From: Marinomonas spartinae
Lineage (GTDB): Bacteria > Pseudomonadota > Gammaproteobacteria > Pseudomonadales > Marinomonadaceae
Direction: 5' to 3'
Assembly (NCBI RefSeq): GCF_900089775.1
Contig: NZ_FLOB01000009.1
Coordinates: forward strand, 62,001 to 126,000
Length of the DNA: 64,000 nt
The notes under the pieces were generated by a model, which was not told the DNA's origin, made no database searches, and was given only the letters and a program-made list of their open reading frames with translations. The position numbers and the translations under genes were made by a program. Shown here piece by piece: positions 18,573-25,509 of this stretch (position 1 is its first letter; each line of letters opens with the position of its first letter).

Positions 18573-18727
18573 TCGGTAAACTCCTCAGCATTATTTTTTT
18601 CTTTCTTCCTCTTCTCTAAAGCTTGATCAATTTTTCTGGATGAAATAATTATCGATGAATCCGATGTTGGCTTTTTAATATTATTACTGGACACATTTTT
18701 TACGGTAATTCTGATACTTTTCTTCAT
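18563..18727 (-). CDS. Small protein upstream of yafO, likely antitoxin
   Basis: 54 residues from ATG 18727, which follows GGGAGAAAACA; an in-frame ATG at 18754 lacks a ribosome site. The sequence is basic, low in hydrophobic residues, and has RKIDQALEKRKKEKNNAEE as a likely helix. It overlaps yafO by 10 bases, the place of an antitoxin. It is much shorter than YafN (about 97 residues) and does not show the Phd/YefM pattern, so it would be a different antitoxin type. Assignment rests on position. Confidence 0.6.
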   Translation of the reverse strand: MKKSIRITVKNVSSNNIKKPTSDSSIIISSRKIDQALEKRKKEKNNAEEFTEWK

Positions 18728-18737
18728 TGTTTTCTCC

Positions 18738-19100
18738 CTAGTTTGATACCACATTTTCTTTGAATATTTTTATACCTTTAACAGATGCATAACAGCCAAC
18801 ATCGTTCTCTACATAGTTTTGAAATGGCAACTTTTCTAGAAGCTCTTTTAACGAAAAATTGAAGCTTCTCACACAAGAAATAAGTGCCATCAATCCATTT
18901 TCTGTGTCGTCAGGTTTAAAATAGTACTCAGTTGAATTTGTGTCGCTTCCGTAGACATTAATCACCAAATAAGCGTCATCCCCATCACCGAAAATTTTCA
19001 AATTGCAATCTATGCTGCTCATATCAATATCCTTTTCATTTACGATGAAATCCATCCATTGATAGAGGCTACTTAGATCTTCATAACTATTAGCTTTCAT
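18738..19100 (-). CDS. Hypothetical protein upstream of the yafO module
   Basis: 120 residues, acidic, soluble, no motif recognised. It starts after GAGGAATATAA, about 33 bases past the attC site at 19133-19190, so it is the first gene of its cassette. It ends 10 bases before the small antitoxin-like gene and could be part of the same transcript. It may be an independent cargo or a third member of the toxin unit. Confidence 0.6.
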   Translation of the reverse strand: MKANSYEDLSSLYQWMDFIVNEKDIDMSSIDCNLKIFGDGDDAYLVINVYGSDTNSTEYYFKPDDTENGLMALISCVRSFNFSLKELLEKLPFQNYVENDVGCYASVKGIKIFKENVVSN

Positions 19101-19132
19101 TTATATTCCTCGATATTCGATACTGATTACAT

Positions 19133-19190
19133 GCTAACGCTTCAAACACCGGCGCAGCTTTGCTGCGTCCGTGTGCTTTGATTTGTTAAT
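19133..19190 (-). repeat. Integron attC recombination site
   Basis: The best attC in the window. On the minus strand the left arm is TTAACAAATCAAAGCACACGG and the right arm CCGGTGTTTGAAGCGTTAGC; they are imperfectly complementary and end in AAC and GTT cores. Between them GCAGCAAAGCTGC makes a small terminal hairpin. About 58 bases, as for short attC sites. The upstream gene reads through most of it before stopping. Confidence 0.8.
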
Positions 19191-19873
19191 ACTCGGATCT
19201 CGACAATATCTTCTGGCTTTACAGGTACTGACTGATATCCATCCTGCTCAATCCTATATGCGTCGGGATTAGTTAATGCCTGAAAAGAGGAAATCAGTAT
19301 TTTCCCCCATGGGTTTTCGATAAACGTTTCCACTTGGTTGGGGTCAAGTGAGCATCGAACGACTAGCGGAGCCCCAATTGACCCAAGTTTTAATCCAATA
19401 GGCTCGTCTAATTCAAAACACATGCTTACTTGTTCACCACCGTACAATCCGAGCAAGTACTCCGTTCCAGCACCTCCAAGCTCTATCTCCGTAAAGTTGA
19501 AGAAAATACGTTGATTTCTAACGGAGCTTTGGCCATGCTCAAAATAGTCATCCCATCGTTTCTTTATTGTCAGGATTTCTTCTTGAGAAAATAGGTGCCC
19601 GTGCTCCTTTATAAAAACTTCTCTTATTTCCTTGCCGTCTCGAATCAAAAGTCCTTTTGATCGGATACTTTCAGGTACTGCCCTCGTGTAATGAACACCG
19701 ATAATTCGGTTGTTTCTACAATAACGATCAATGTCCCTAGCTAGACAGGACACATCACTTCGGTCAACTAACGATTCCGAGAATTCATGATCCATGCACG
19801 GGCTTTCAATAGCTCTAAGCCGATCAACGAATTCACTGGGGAGTTCTAGCGGTTTACATAGATCTATATTCAT
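19142..19873 (-). CDS. Cassette protein with possible ADP-ribosyltransferase-like N-terminal motif
   Basis: 243 residues, soluble. I do not recognise the family with confidence. Residues about 58-75 read IGVHYTRAVPESIRSKGLLI, the H-x-T / G-L-L pattern that opens ADP-ribosyltransferase-like folds such as DarT. This is followed by RIFFNFTEIELGG at about 123 and by LGLYGGEQVSMCFEL. The last residues, about VLTNQSTRTQQSCAGV, are encoded by the attC site itself, so the native C-terminus may have been altered on cassette formation. It lies directly downstream of repeat A. The function call is a guess; that it is a real cassette gene is well supported. Confidence 0.6.
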   Translation of the reverse strand: MNIDLCKPLELPSEFVDRLRAIESPCMDHEFSESLVDRSDVSCLARDIDRYCRNNRIIGVHYTRAVPESIRSKGLLIRDGKEIREVFIKEHGHLFSQEEILTIKKRWDDYFEHGQSSVRNQRIFFNFTEIELGGAGTEYLLGLYGGEQVSMCFELDEPIGLKLGSIGAPLVVRCSLDPNQVETFIENPWGKILISSFQALTNPDAYRIEQDGYQSVPVKPEDIVEIRVLTNQSTRTQQSCAGV

Positions 19874-19882
19874 ATTTTGGTA

Positions 19883-20154
19883 CTAACAATTTTAATAATT
19901 CGCGTTTACCCAATAAATCGGTGTGCGCATTATTCTGGTCTTAGCCATTTAGATAAATTTAGCTAACATCATGATTTATATAAAATAATAGATCATAATG
20001 AGCGTTCAGGCTTCGGTTTAAACAAGCACGCTTGTTTTGTCTAATAACCAAGCATCAGGAGGGAAAATATGTGGCTTTCGTCTTCCTAGACACCATGTTT
20101 ACACTCTAATCTATTTTCAAATAAGTGCCAATTAGAACATGTTGATACCTGATT
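19883..20154. repeat. Repeat A, copy 1
   Basis: About 272 bases nearly identical to 23067-23346. Its minus-strand end, next to the gene at 19873, reads GTTAGTA and its other landmarks are AATAATGCGCACACCGATT and the near-palindrome CAAGCACGCTTG. The gene-proximal 60 bases resemble an attC site. It may be a gene-less cassette or a promoter-bearing unit, since both copies stand directly upstream of a minus-strand gene. Confidence 0.75.
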
Positions 20155-20190
20155 GAAATTGACCAGCGGCAAGCAAACCGTAGAAGCGAC

Positions 20191-20434
20191 TTCGACGCAA
20201 CGAAGTTGCGCGACCCTATGGTGTTTCAAAGTCAGTTAAAAATGCCCTGTCTCCTATCCTCAAAACCAATCTATGCCTTGATGAGGCTCTGCATTGACAA
20301 CATGATGTCTCCATGAGGATACGAGGCGCTGCTCTTAAAAGCGACCTTTTGGTAACTTTTGTGTCGCTAGACAAAAGTTACCCGCTCAGCAGAGCGGAAT
20401 AAAGCTCATAAATACAAAGCAATTGAGAGGAAAT
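20191..20434. repeat. Repeat B, copy 1
   Basis: Begins TTCGACGCAACGAAGTTGCG and ends near GCAATTGAGAGGAAAT. It contains GGTAACTTTTGTG...ACAAAAGTTACC, a strong inverted repeat, followed by CGCTCAGCAGAGCGGAATAAA. Related copies lie at 23477, 32214 and, in part, 32563. Confidence 0.8.
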
Positions 20435-20462
20435 AGAGTAACCTCATCCCCTCTGCGTAAAA

Positions 20463-20526
20463 ACCCTTTTCGTGAAAGTACATCAGAATAGTTAGCTTGA
20501 ATCAGGTCGAAAAGGTGTTCGACCCC
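20463..20526. repeat. Repeat C, copy 1
   Basis: A 64-base block from ACCCTTTTCGTGAAAG to AGGTGTTCGACCCC that recurs at 23362-23427. In copy 1 the order is A-B-C, in copy 2 A-C-B. Confidence 0.7.
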
Positions 20527-20592
20527 ATAGATCTCATTGTACCGTAAACACTAAAGCTGAATGGAACCGAAATACCCTTGTTATGTTTGGAG

Positions 20593-21033
20593 TTAAAGAG
20601 ATAGGCACAGCTCTATTTCACGCTCTTCCACTAAGTGACCTGTTGATACAAAACCACAATTTTCGTAGAAACCTTGAGGGCTGTCTGATCCTACGACAAC
20701 ACTTGTATATAGAGCCGATATTCCGAATTCATTAACCAACGCTGACTTCAATAAATCGATAGCAAGACGACCATAACCCTTTGACTGTTGAGATTTATCG
20801 ATCATGAACCGCCAAAGCTCAAATCTATCCGAAACGGTGTCTGCGCTTACTAAAACAAAGCCAATTGGATTATTGTCAGAATAGATACCTTTGAACCAAG
20901 GAAAGCTCATAAAGTTTGCTTCAGCCAATGAAATAGCATTGCTATCAACATGATTTAGCTGATGTTGAGCTACCTTTAACTGGCAAATCTCATAGAAGTT
21001 CGTTTTGTCTATACTTCTTAATTCGAGGCTCAT
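20593..21033 (-). CDS. GNAT N-acetyltransferase (cassette gene)
   Basis: 146 residues from ATG 21033, with AAGGA ten bases upstream; a GTG at 21060 is in frame but too close to the attC end. Motif A is KSQQSKGYGRLAIDLLKSAL, and the end PQGFYENCGFVSTG is typical of the spermine/spermidine-type (BltD/PaiA) acetyltransferases. The substrate is not known. It lies just after an attC site, in the common cassette orientation. Confidence 0.8.
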   Translation of the reverse strand: MSLELRSIDKTNFYEICQLKVAQHQLNHVDSNAISLAEANFMSFPWFKGIYSDNNPIGFVLVSADTVSDRFELWRFMIDKSQQSKGYGRLAIDLLKSALVNEFGISALYTSVVVGSDSPQGFYENCGFVSTGHLVEEREIELCLSL

Positions 21034-21062
21034 ACTACCAATTTCCTTCAAAAATAACACCG

Positions 21063-21173
21063 TAACGCCGTGCTAAGCAGGCAGAACTGAGAGTGTAGCA
21101 TAGCGCCCACGATTGCGAAGCAATGCGCTATTTGAAGCGTAGGTGAAGATTCGGCTTGAGAACCTTGTTAAAC
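21063..21173 (-). repeat. attC-like site
   Basis: On the minus strand GTTTAACAAGG at the stop of the upstream GNAT and GGCGTTACGG at the end give the two core ends. Inside, ATAGCGC/GCGCTAT and ATTGC/GCAAT inverted repeats form an extended stem. Length about 111 bases. Confidence 0.65.
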
Positions 21174-21686
21174 TTGAAGCCCAAATTTTAAAACAGTCCT
21201 CAATTCACCACTAATTTGAGGAGCCTTATAAAATTGATCTATTTCTCCAAAACACTGAAATCCACACACTTCCAGAACTCTCCTAGCACCTTCATTATCT
21301 CGATCCGGAAAACACAATATACTTTTGCATTTAAGTTCGTTGAAAATATATGAGACTGCACAACCAACTGCTAACGATGCTATACCCTGAAGTCTACATG
21401 TTTTACATATTCCAAAATGAAGTTCAACCGACTCATTAAAGCTTACAAGCGTAATTAACCCCAACGGTTTTCCCGTATTACTTTCCTGGATTATATACAC
21501 TGACTTCTCATAGCGCCTAAAACTATCTTCAGTAGACAGTTTTAGCAACATACATCTGGTTTCATCAATAGTTTGATGGACTTCCCTAGCTAGGAATCTC
21601 GAAGAATGGGCATCTCCTGTATAGTCTTCAAACAAAACCAACTCGTCACCCGGCTGATAGAATCTCAAAGATATTTTTTTCATCAA
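21168..21686 (-). CDS. GNAT N-acetyltransferase, RimJ/RimL type (cassette gene)
   Basis: 172 residues. The segments PLGLITLVSF, ELHFGICKTCRLQGIASLAVG and DRDNEGARRVLEVCGFQCFG correspond to strands 4-5, motif A (with a diverged RLQGIA instead of R-x-x-G-x-G/A) and motif B of GNAT proteins. The acceptor is not known. Its TAA sits in the left core of the attC site downstream. Confidence 0.75.
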   Translation of the reverse strand: MMKKISLRFYQPGDELVLFEDYTGDAHSSRFLAREVHQTIDETRCMLLKLSTEDSFRRYEKSVYIIQESNTGKPLGLITLVSFNESVELHFGICKTCRLQGIASLAVGCAVSYIFNELKCKSILCFPDRDNEGARRVLEVCGFQCFGEIDQFYKAPQISGELRTVLKFGLQV

Positions 21687-21703
21687 AACTACTCACAAAA
21701 GAG

Positions 21704-21780
21704 TCTTACGCCACTAATAGCGGCCGAGCGAAGCGAGGTCCAGCTCACGCAGTGCGCGATGCTGCTTGGCCTTGTTATAT
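21704..21780 (-). repeat. attC-like site, right core degenerate
   Basis: Minus strand ATAACAAGGCCAAGCAGC begins at the stop of the DUF4274-type gene and GGCGTAAGAC ends the site. The inner CTCGCTTCGCTCG is partly palindromic. The right core has GTAAGAC where GTTRRRY is expected, so recombination here may be lost. Confidence 0.55.
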
Positions 21781-22209
21781 GCTTGCACCGATTACCTCTT
21801 GATAAAGAACTGAAGGTATACCGGCCTTATTATATTTGTGTAATGTAAGGCTATTTATATCTGGCTTAAAGCTAACTGGACCATTAGCATAAACACTGCT
21901 ATTTAGCTTATCGGCAATCATTTCACAGAAATCGGCCCAGTCATTATTGTATACATTACGCTCAACTTCTTTTAGGTAATAGCTCATTCCTTCTGCTAGC
22001 CAAAAAAGAGTAAGGGCCGTGCCCAAATCACAATACTCATTATTTGCAATCGCATTGGGCAACGCCATTCCATCATCCCAGTTGTATGCGATAGCGTATT
22101 GCTGAAGAAAGCATGGATTACTTGATCCCTTTGCAATAGAAATGATCTTTTCAATATCTTCTTCATATTGAATTTGATCTATCTGCTTTTTCTCAATGTC
22201 GCTAATCAT
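21775..22209 (-). CDS. DUF4274-like hypothetical protein (cassette gene)
   Basis: 144 residues. The stretch NWDDGMALPNAIANNEYCDL, followed by TALTLFWLAEGMSY, is what I recall for the DUF4274 family, whose function is unknown and which often appears next to toxin or effector genes. The ATG lies only about 8 bases after the attC core and no ribosome site precedes it, so translation may depend on the upstream message or on leaderless-like initiation. No membrane segment. Confidence 0.65.
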   Translation of the reverse strand: MISDIEKKQIDQIQYEEDIEKIISIAKGSSNPCFLQQYAIAYNWDDGMALPNAIANNEYCDLGTALTLFWLAEGMSYYLKEVERNVYNNDWADFCEMIADKLNSSVYANGPVSFKPDINSLTLHKYNKAGIPSVLYQEVIGASI

Positions 22210-22216
22210 GATTGCA

Positions 22217-22285
22217 TATAACGTCTAAGCTGTGCGGGTGCCTACCGCGACAGCGGTAGGCAATCCGTACTAGCGCATTGTTAGC
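22217..22285 (-). repeat. Integron attC recombination site
   Basis: Minus strand GCTAACAATGCGCTAGTACGG on the left and CCGCACAGCTTAGACGTTAT on the right, with AAC and GTT cores. The centre is the perfect 10-base inverted repeat TGCCTACCGC/GCGGTAGGCA. The upstream gene's TAA lies in the left core. Second-best attC in the window. Confidence 0.75.
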
Positions 22286-22520
22286 AGTTTTTATGACGAG
22301 ATGTCGACATAACTTTAAACAAAATCATAAAAACAATAGATACAATAAGAAAGCTAGGCAGCACATAGATAAATATATAAGGAGCATTATCCACTCTTTG
22401 CTCTTCATTTATATATGGAAAAGCCAGCCTTTTGTACGCTTCCAAAAAAACAAGAAAGTTTAAGACTGTTCCGCCAATGACAATAGCGGTATTAACTAAT
22501 AAACCTTTAGCCCTAATCAC
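22281..22520 (-). CDS. Two-helix membrane protein coupled to tae4, possible immunity protein
   Basis: 79 residues from GTG 22520, which comes 2 bases after the tae4 stop and 10 bases after GGGAGG; a TTG at 22544 is the alternative. Two hydrophobic helices (about 8-26 and 44-67) are separated by a short polar loop with YINEEQRVDNAPY. It shows no cleavable signal and no similarity I know to Tai4, the periplasmic immunity protein of Tae4. The stop is inside the attC site, so it shares one cassette with tae4. An immunity role is inferred from position only; a holin-like or unrelated role is possible. Confidence 0.6.
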   Translation of the reverse strand: MIRAKGLLVNTAIVIGGTVLNFLVFLEAYKRLAFPYINEEQRVDNAPYIFIYVLPSFLIVSIVFMILFKVMSTSRHKNC

Positions 22521-22522
22521 GA

Positions 22523-23032
22523 CTACTTGACCTCCCAGAACCAAACTTCCCTGCTTTTATTTAAATCAGAGACCACACCAAAAAATTCATATATTGATCT
22601 GGTAATCATACTACCCCCAGTAATCTCATTTTCATTCCAAAGATCAATGTGATCACCGCTTCTATTATCTGGTGACTCATTTCCTCTTTGCCAATAGTCT
22701 TTTAAAAAGATAATGCCTGTTTTACCATCTAGCTCATCTTGAAATGACTTTGGATTTACTTTCTGTACCTGTCCCAGCCAACTTAGACCAGATTGTTTGA
22801 GCCAAATCGCCATTTCTTCAGCCAGCAGTATGTGCTTCATACCTGGGTGGCCCCAACATTTCTTTGCGCTTGAGCCAACTGTTGATACACCAGATTTTAT
22901 TAAAGCGTCACTCAGCATAATCGCACAATAGTTACCAAATGGCCGAGATCCTGTCTCTTGCTTATTCTGACACTTTGCTTTAATTATTGTTTTATCGGGG
23001 TAATTCCCCCAAAGCTCCTTAAATTTACTCAT
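22523..23032 (-). CDS. Tae4-family amidase (type VI secretion effector-like)
   Basis: 169 residues. The N-terminal FKELWGNYP is the Tae4 opening. The catalytic cysteine is C36 in GNYCAIMLSDALIKSGV, and the histidine is H128 in GDHIDLWN, with D130 beside it. TGIIFLKDYWQR before it is also typical. Tae4 enzymes cut the D-Glu/mDAP bond of peptidoglycan after delivery into the periplasm of a rival cell. There is no signal peptide, as for T6SS effectors. The gene is the first after the A2 repeat and starts behind AAAAGGAGAAAAA. No T6SS structural gene is present in the window. Confidence 0.85.
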   Translation of the reverse strand: MSKFKELWGNYPDKTIIKAKCQNKQETGSRPFGNYCAIMLSDALIKSGVSTVGSSAKKCWGHPGMKHILLAEEMAIWLKQSGLSWLGQVQKVNPKSFQDELDGKTGIIFLKDYWQRGNESPDNRSGDHIDLWNENEITGGSMITRSIYEFFGVVSDLNKSREVWFWEVK

Positions 23033-23066
23033 TTTTTCTCCTTTTATGTGCTGATTATTTTAACTG

Positions 23067-23346
23067 CTAACATTTTAATAATACGCATGCGCGTTTATCC
23101 AATAAATCGGTGTGCGCGTTATTCTGGTATTAGCCATTTAGATAAATGCAGCTAACATCATGATTTATATAAAATAATAGATCATAATGAGCGTTCAGGC
23201 TTCGGCTTAAACAAGCACGCTTGTTTTGTCTAATAACCGTGCATCAGGAGGGGGAGACATATGTGGCTTTCGTCTTCCTAGACGCCATGTTTACACTCTA
23301 ATCTATTTTCAAATAAGTGCCAATTAGAACATGTTGATATTTGATT
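23067..23346. repeat. Repeat A, copy 2
   Basis: About 280 bases, nearly identical to 19883-20154. The minus-strand end next to tae4 reads AAAATGTTAGC, and AGAATAACGCGCACACCG stands about 50 bases further, giving an attC-like outline. It contains the same CAAGCACGCTTG near-palindrome. Confidence 0.75.
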
Positions 23347-23361
23347 CAGCGCAGGGTCAAA

Positions 23362-23427
23362 GCCCTTTTCGTGAAAACACATCAGAGTAGTTCGGTTTAA
23401 TCAGGTCGAAAAGGTGTTCGACCCCTA
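23362..23427. repeat. Repeat C, copy 2
   Basis: Matches 20463-20526. It lies between A2 and B2, unlike the first block. Just after it, at about 23447-23464, GTTGGACT/AGTCCAAC forms a small hairpin. Confidence 0.7.
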
Positions 23428-23476
23428 ATCCAGTGAGGTAACTATTGTTGGACTGAAGTCCAACCTACAAATCGTC

Positions 23477-23790
23477 TTCGACGCAACGAAGTTGCGCGAC
23501 CCTATGGTGTTTCAGAGTCAGTTAAAAATGCCCTGTCCCCTATCCTCAAAACCAATCCATGCCTTGATGAGGCTCTGCATTGACAACATGATGTCTCCAT
23601 GAGGAAACGAGGCGCTGCTCTTAAAAGCGAATTTTTGGTTACTTTTTGGGCGCTTGCAAAAAGTTACCCGCTCAGCAGAGCGGAATAAACGAGCATCTCA
23701 AAGTCATTGAGTGGAAACAAATACACCGGAAGACCCAAAGAACAACCCCACCCTAGCCTTACCCCTTAAAAAAGGGGAAAGAACTTGTCG
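23477..23790. repeat. Repeat B, copy 2
   Basis: Copy of the family at 20191 and 32214. It carries the inverted repeat TACTTTTTGG...GCAAAAAGTTACC-like core, CGCTCAGCAGAGCGGAATAAAC, and a tail ACCCCTTAAAAAAGGGG that also closes the copies at 32.5 and 32.7 kb. It separates the cassette array from cydC. Confidence 0.8.
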
Positions 23791-23844
23791 ATGACGATAT
23801 ACCCCGTCAACCCCCTAAAAAAAGGGGAAAATAACGGGGCATGT

Positions 23845-25509
23845 TTAAACGTTAATAATAGTGGCTTTCTCAGAAAGCGGGCTATTGATATGACTGATAA
23901 ATACCAATATCTCAGGACGGTAAATACGCTGTAATGAGGTACAAATACATTGGATACTCTCACTGTCTAAACCGTCAAACGGTTCGTCCAGCAACAATAC
24001 CGGGGCATTACGCAGTAATAAACGCGCCAAGACCAAGCGTTTGCGTTGACCACCGGATAAGTCACGACCTTGTGCGCCTAATAGTGTATCCAAGCCTTTT
24101 GGTAGACTACGGGCCCAATCGCCTAACGCAACGGCGTCCAATACTTCCCATAACGACTCTTCAGTGGCATTTTCATCCCCTAATCGCAAGTTAGCCGCTA
24201 GGGTTTGTTGAAAGACATAAGGGGTTTGTGGCAAGTAGCTGATTTGTGCTTGGTAGTCTTGGTTGTCGTATAAATCCATCCGTTGATCGTTGACCAAAGC
24301 TCCCCCTTCGGCCAAACAGTCCCCTGCTAATGATGCCAATAGAGTGGATTTACCACACCCGCTGTTACCCCGTAACCAGATGGTTTCGTGCGTTGCGACT
24401 TTTAACGAAATCGGTTTATTCCCTAAACCAGATGATGCGTGGTATCCGCGCCAGTTGATCAACTCAAGAGATTTTACACGGGCAAGTGGCAGACCTAGCG
24501 CGATGTTTTCCTCAGAAGCATCGGTATGCAACTGATTCATACGACGTAAACCCACTTGCGATTGCCCCTGCGCCACAAAGGATTGAGCCAAGGGCAATAC
24601 TAATTCGTTGACGGCTAAGACAGACAAGACTAATGCCACCAGCCAAGCCCCATCCACACCAGGGACCAAAGAAAGTCCATTGGTTTGTGGCTGGTAACGC
24701 ATAACAAGTAAGAAGAAGCTGCACAGCAAGGCGATGGTCACACTGTAAGAAGCCAAGCGACCTAGGCTGATCGCTTTTTGGATACGCAGCTCTGCCTGTT
24801 TCTGACGGGTATCTAATTCATTAAGGCGCTCGGCATATTGCTGCCAGTGGCCACGAATGGTCAGGGTAATCAACGCCGAGAACAAACTCACAAAGCGACT
24901 ACGACGGTGTGTCCCTAAAATTTGCCCAACATGAACAGCACGGCTAGCAAAATGACCACACAGATACGGTACGACCAAAAGATGAATCACCGCCGCGATA
25001 ATAATAGGCCACAACAAAGTAGTGGATATAAATGACGCCAGTACAAGGACAGATAAATACGCCAATGTGGCATATACCCAAGGCATTAATACCACCAAGG
25101 GCCAACGAATGATTTGGTCTAGGTCACTGACTAAACGCTGCAATAAGTCTCCACGACTTTGTTGATGCAAATTCGCTGAGTCTTTTGCGACACGTTGATC
25201 CCACACCCACAAGCGCAATGTTTTTAGCAAGCCTAGTAAGTGATCGTGAGCAAATACTTGTTCGCCATAACGACCTGCGGTGCGCAAAATGGCCATCAAG
25301 CGGACCAGCGCTCCAGGTAGAAAATAGTTAAACGCTTTGTAGGTTCCCAACACACCAGCTAAACCCGCTGCGGACAGGAACCAACCGGATATACCAAGCA
25401 GTGCAACCCCGGCAAGGCTTGCGACCACGCCCAGAAACAGAGGGAGTGCAAATCCTCGTGGGTTTGCCCATAGAAGACGTTTAAGCGATAGCTTGGATTC
25501 GTTGCTCAT
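23845..25509 (-). CDS. cydC: Heterodimeric thiol ABC exporter, subunit CydC
   Basis: 554 residues from ATG 25509, preceded by GGAGGCTTGC; an in-frame ATG at 25521 overlaps that site. The N-terminal half has six membrane segments beginning near residue 15. The nucleotide domain has Walker A GNSGCGKST, signature LSGGQRKR and Walker B VLLLDEP. CydDC exports glutathione and cysteine to the periplasm and is required to assemble cytochrome bd. It overlaps cydD by about 29 bases. It is last in the cydABXDC unit. Confidence 0.95.
   Translation of the reverse strand: MSNESKLSLKRLLWANPRGFALPLFLGVVASLAGVALLGISGWFLSAAGLAGVLGTYKAFNYFLPGALVRLMAILRTAGRYGEQVFAHDHLLGLLKTLRLWVWDQRVAKDSANLHQQSRGDLLQRLVSDLDQIIRWPLVVLMPWVYATLAYLSVLVLASFISTTLLWPIIIAAVIHLLVVPYLCGHFASRAVHVGQILGTHRRSRFVSLFSALITLTIRGHWQQYAERLNELDTRQKQAELRIQKAISLGRLASYSVTIALLCSFFLLVMRYQPQTNGLSLVPGVDGAWLVALVLSVLAVNELVLPLAQSFVAQGQSQVGLRRMNQLHTDASEENIALGLPLARVKSLELINWRGYHASSGLGNKPISLKVATHETIWLRGNSGCGKSTLLASLAGDCLAEGGALVNDQRMDLYDNQDYQAQISYLPQTPYVFQQTLAANLRLGDENATEESLWEVLDAVALGDWARSLPKGLDTLLGAQGRDLSGGQRKRLVLARLLLRNAPVLLLDEPFDGLDSESIQCICTSLQRIYRPEILVFISHINSPLSEKATIINV

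Noticed and set aside
22523-23032. Reading the amidase as a phage or self autolysin
   Set aside because: No signal peptide, no phage genes around, and the Cys/His contexts match Tae4 better than NlpC/P60 or CHAP enzymes.
19883-23790. Repeat blocks as a CRISPR array
   Set aside because: The units are long, few and lack regular spacers.
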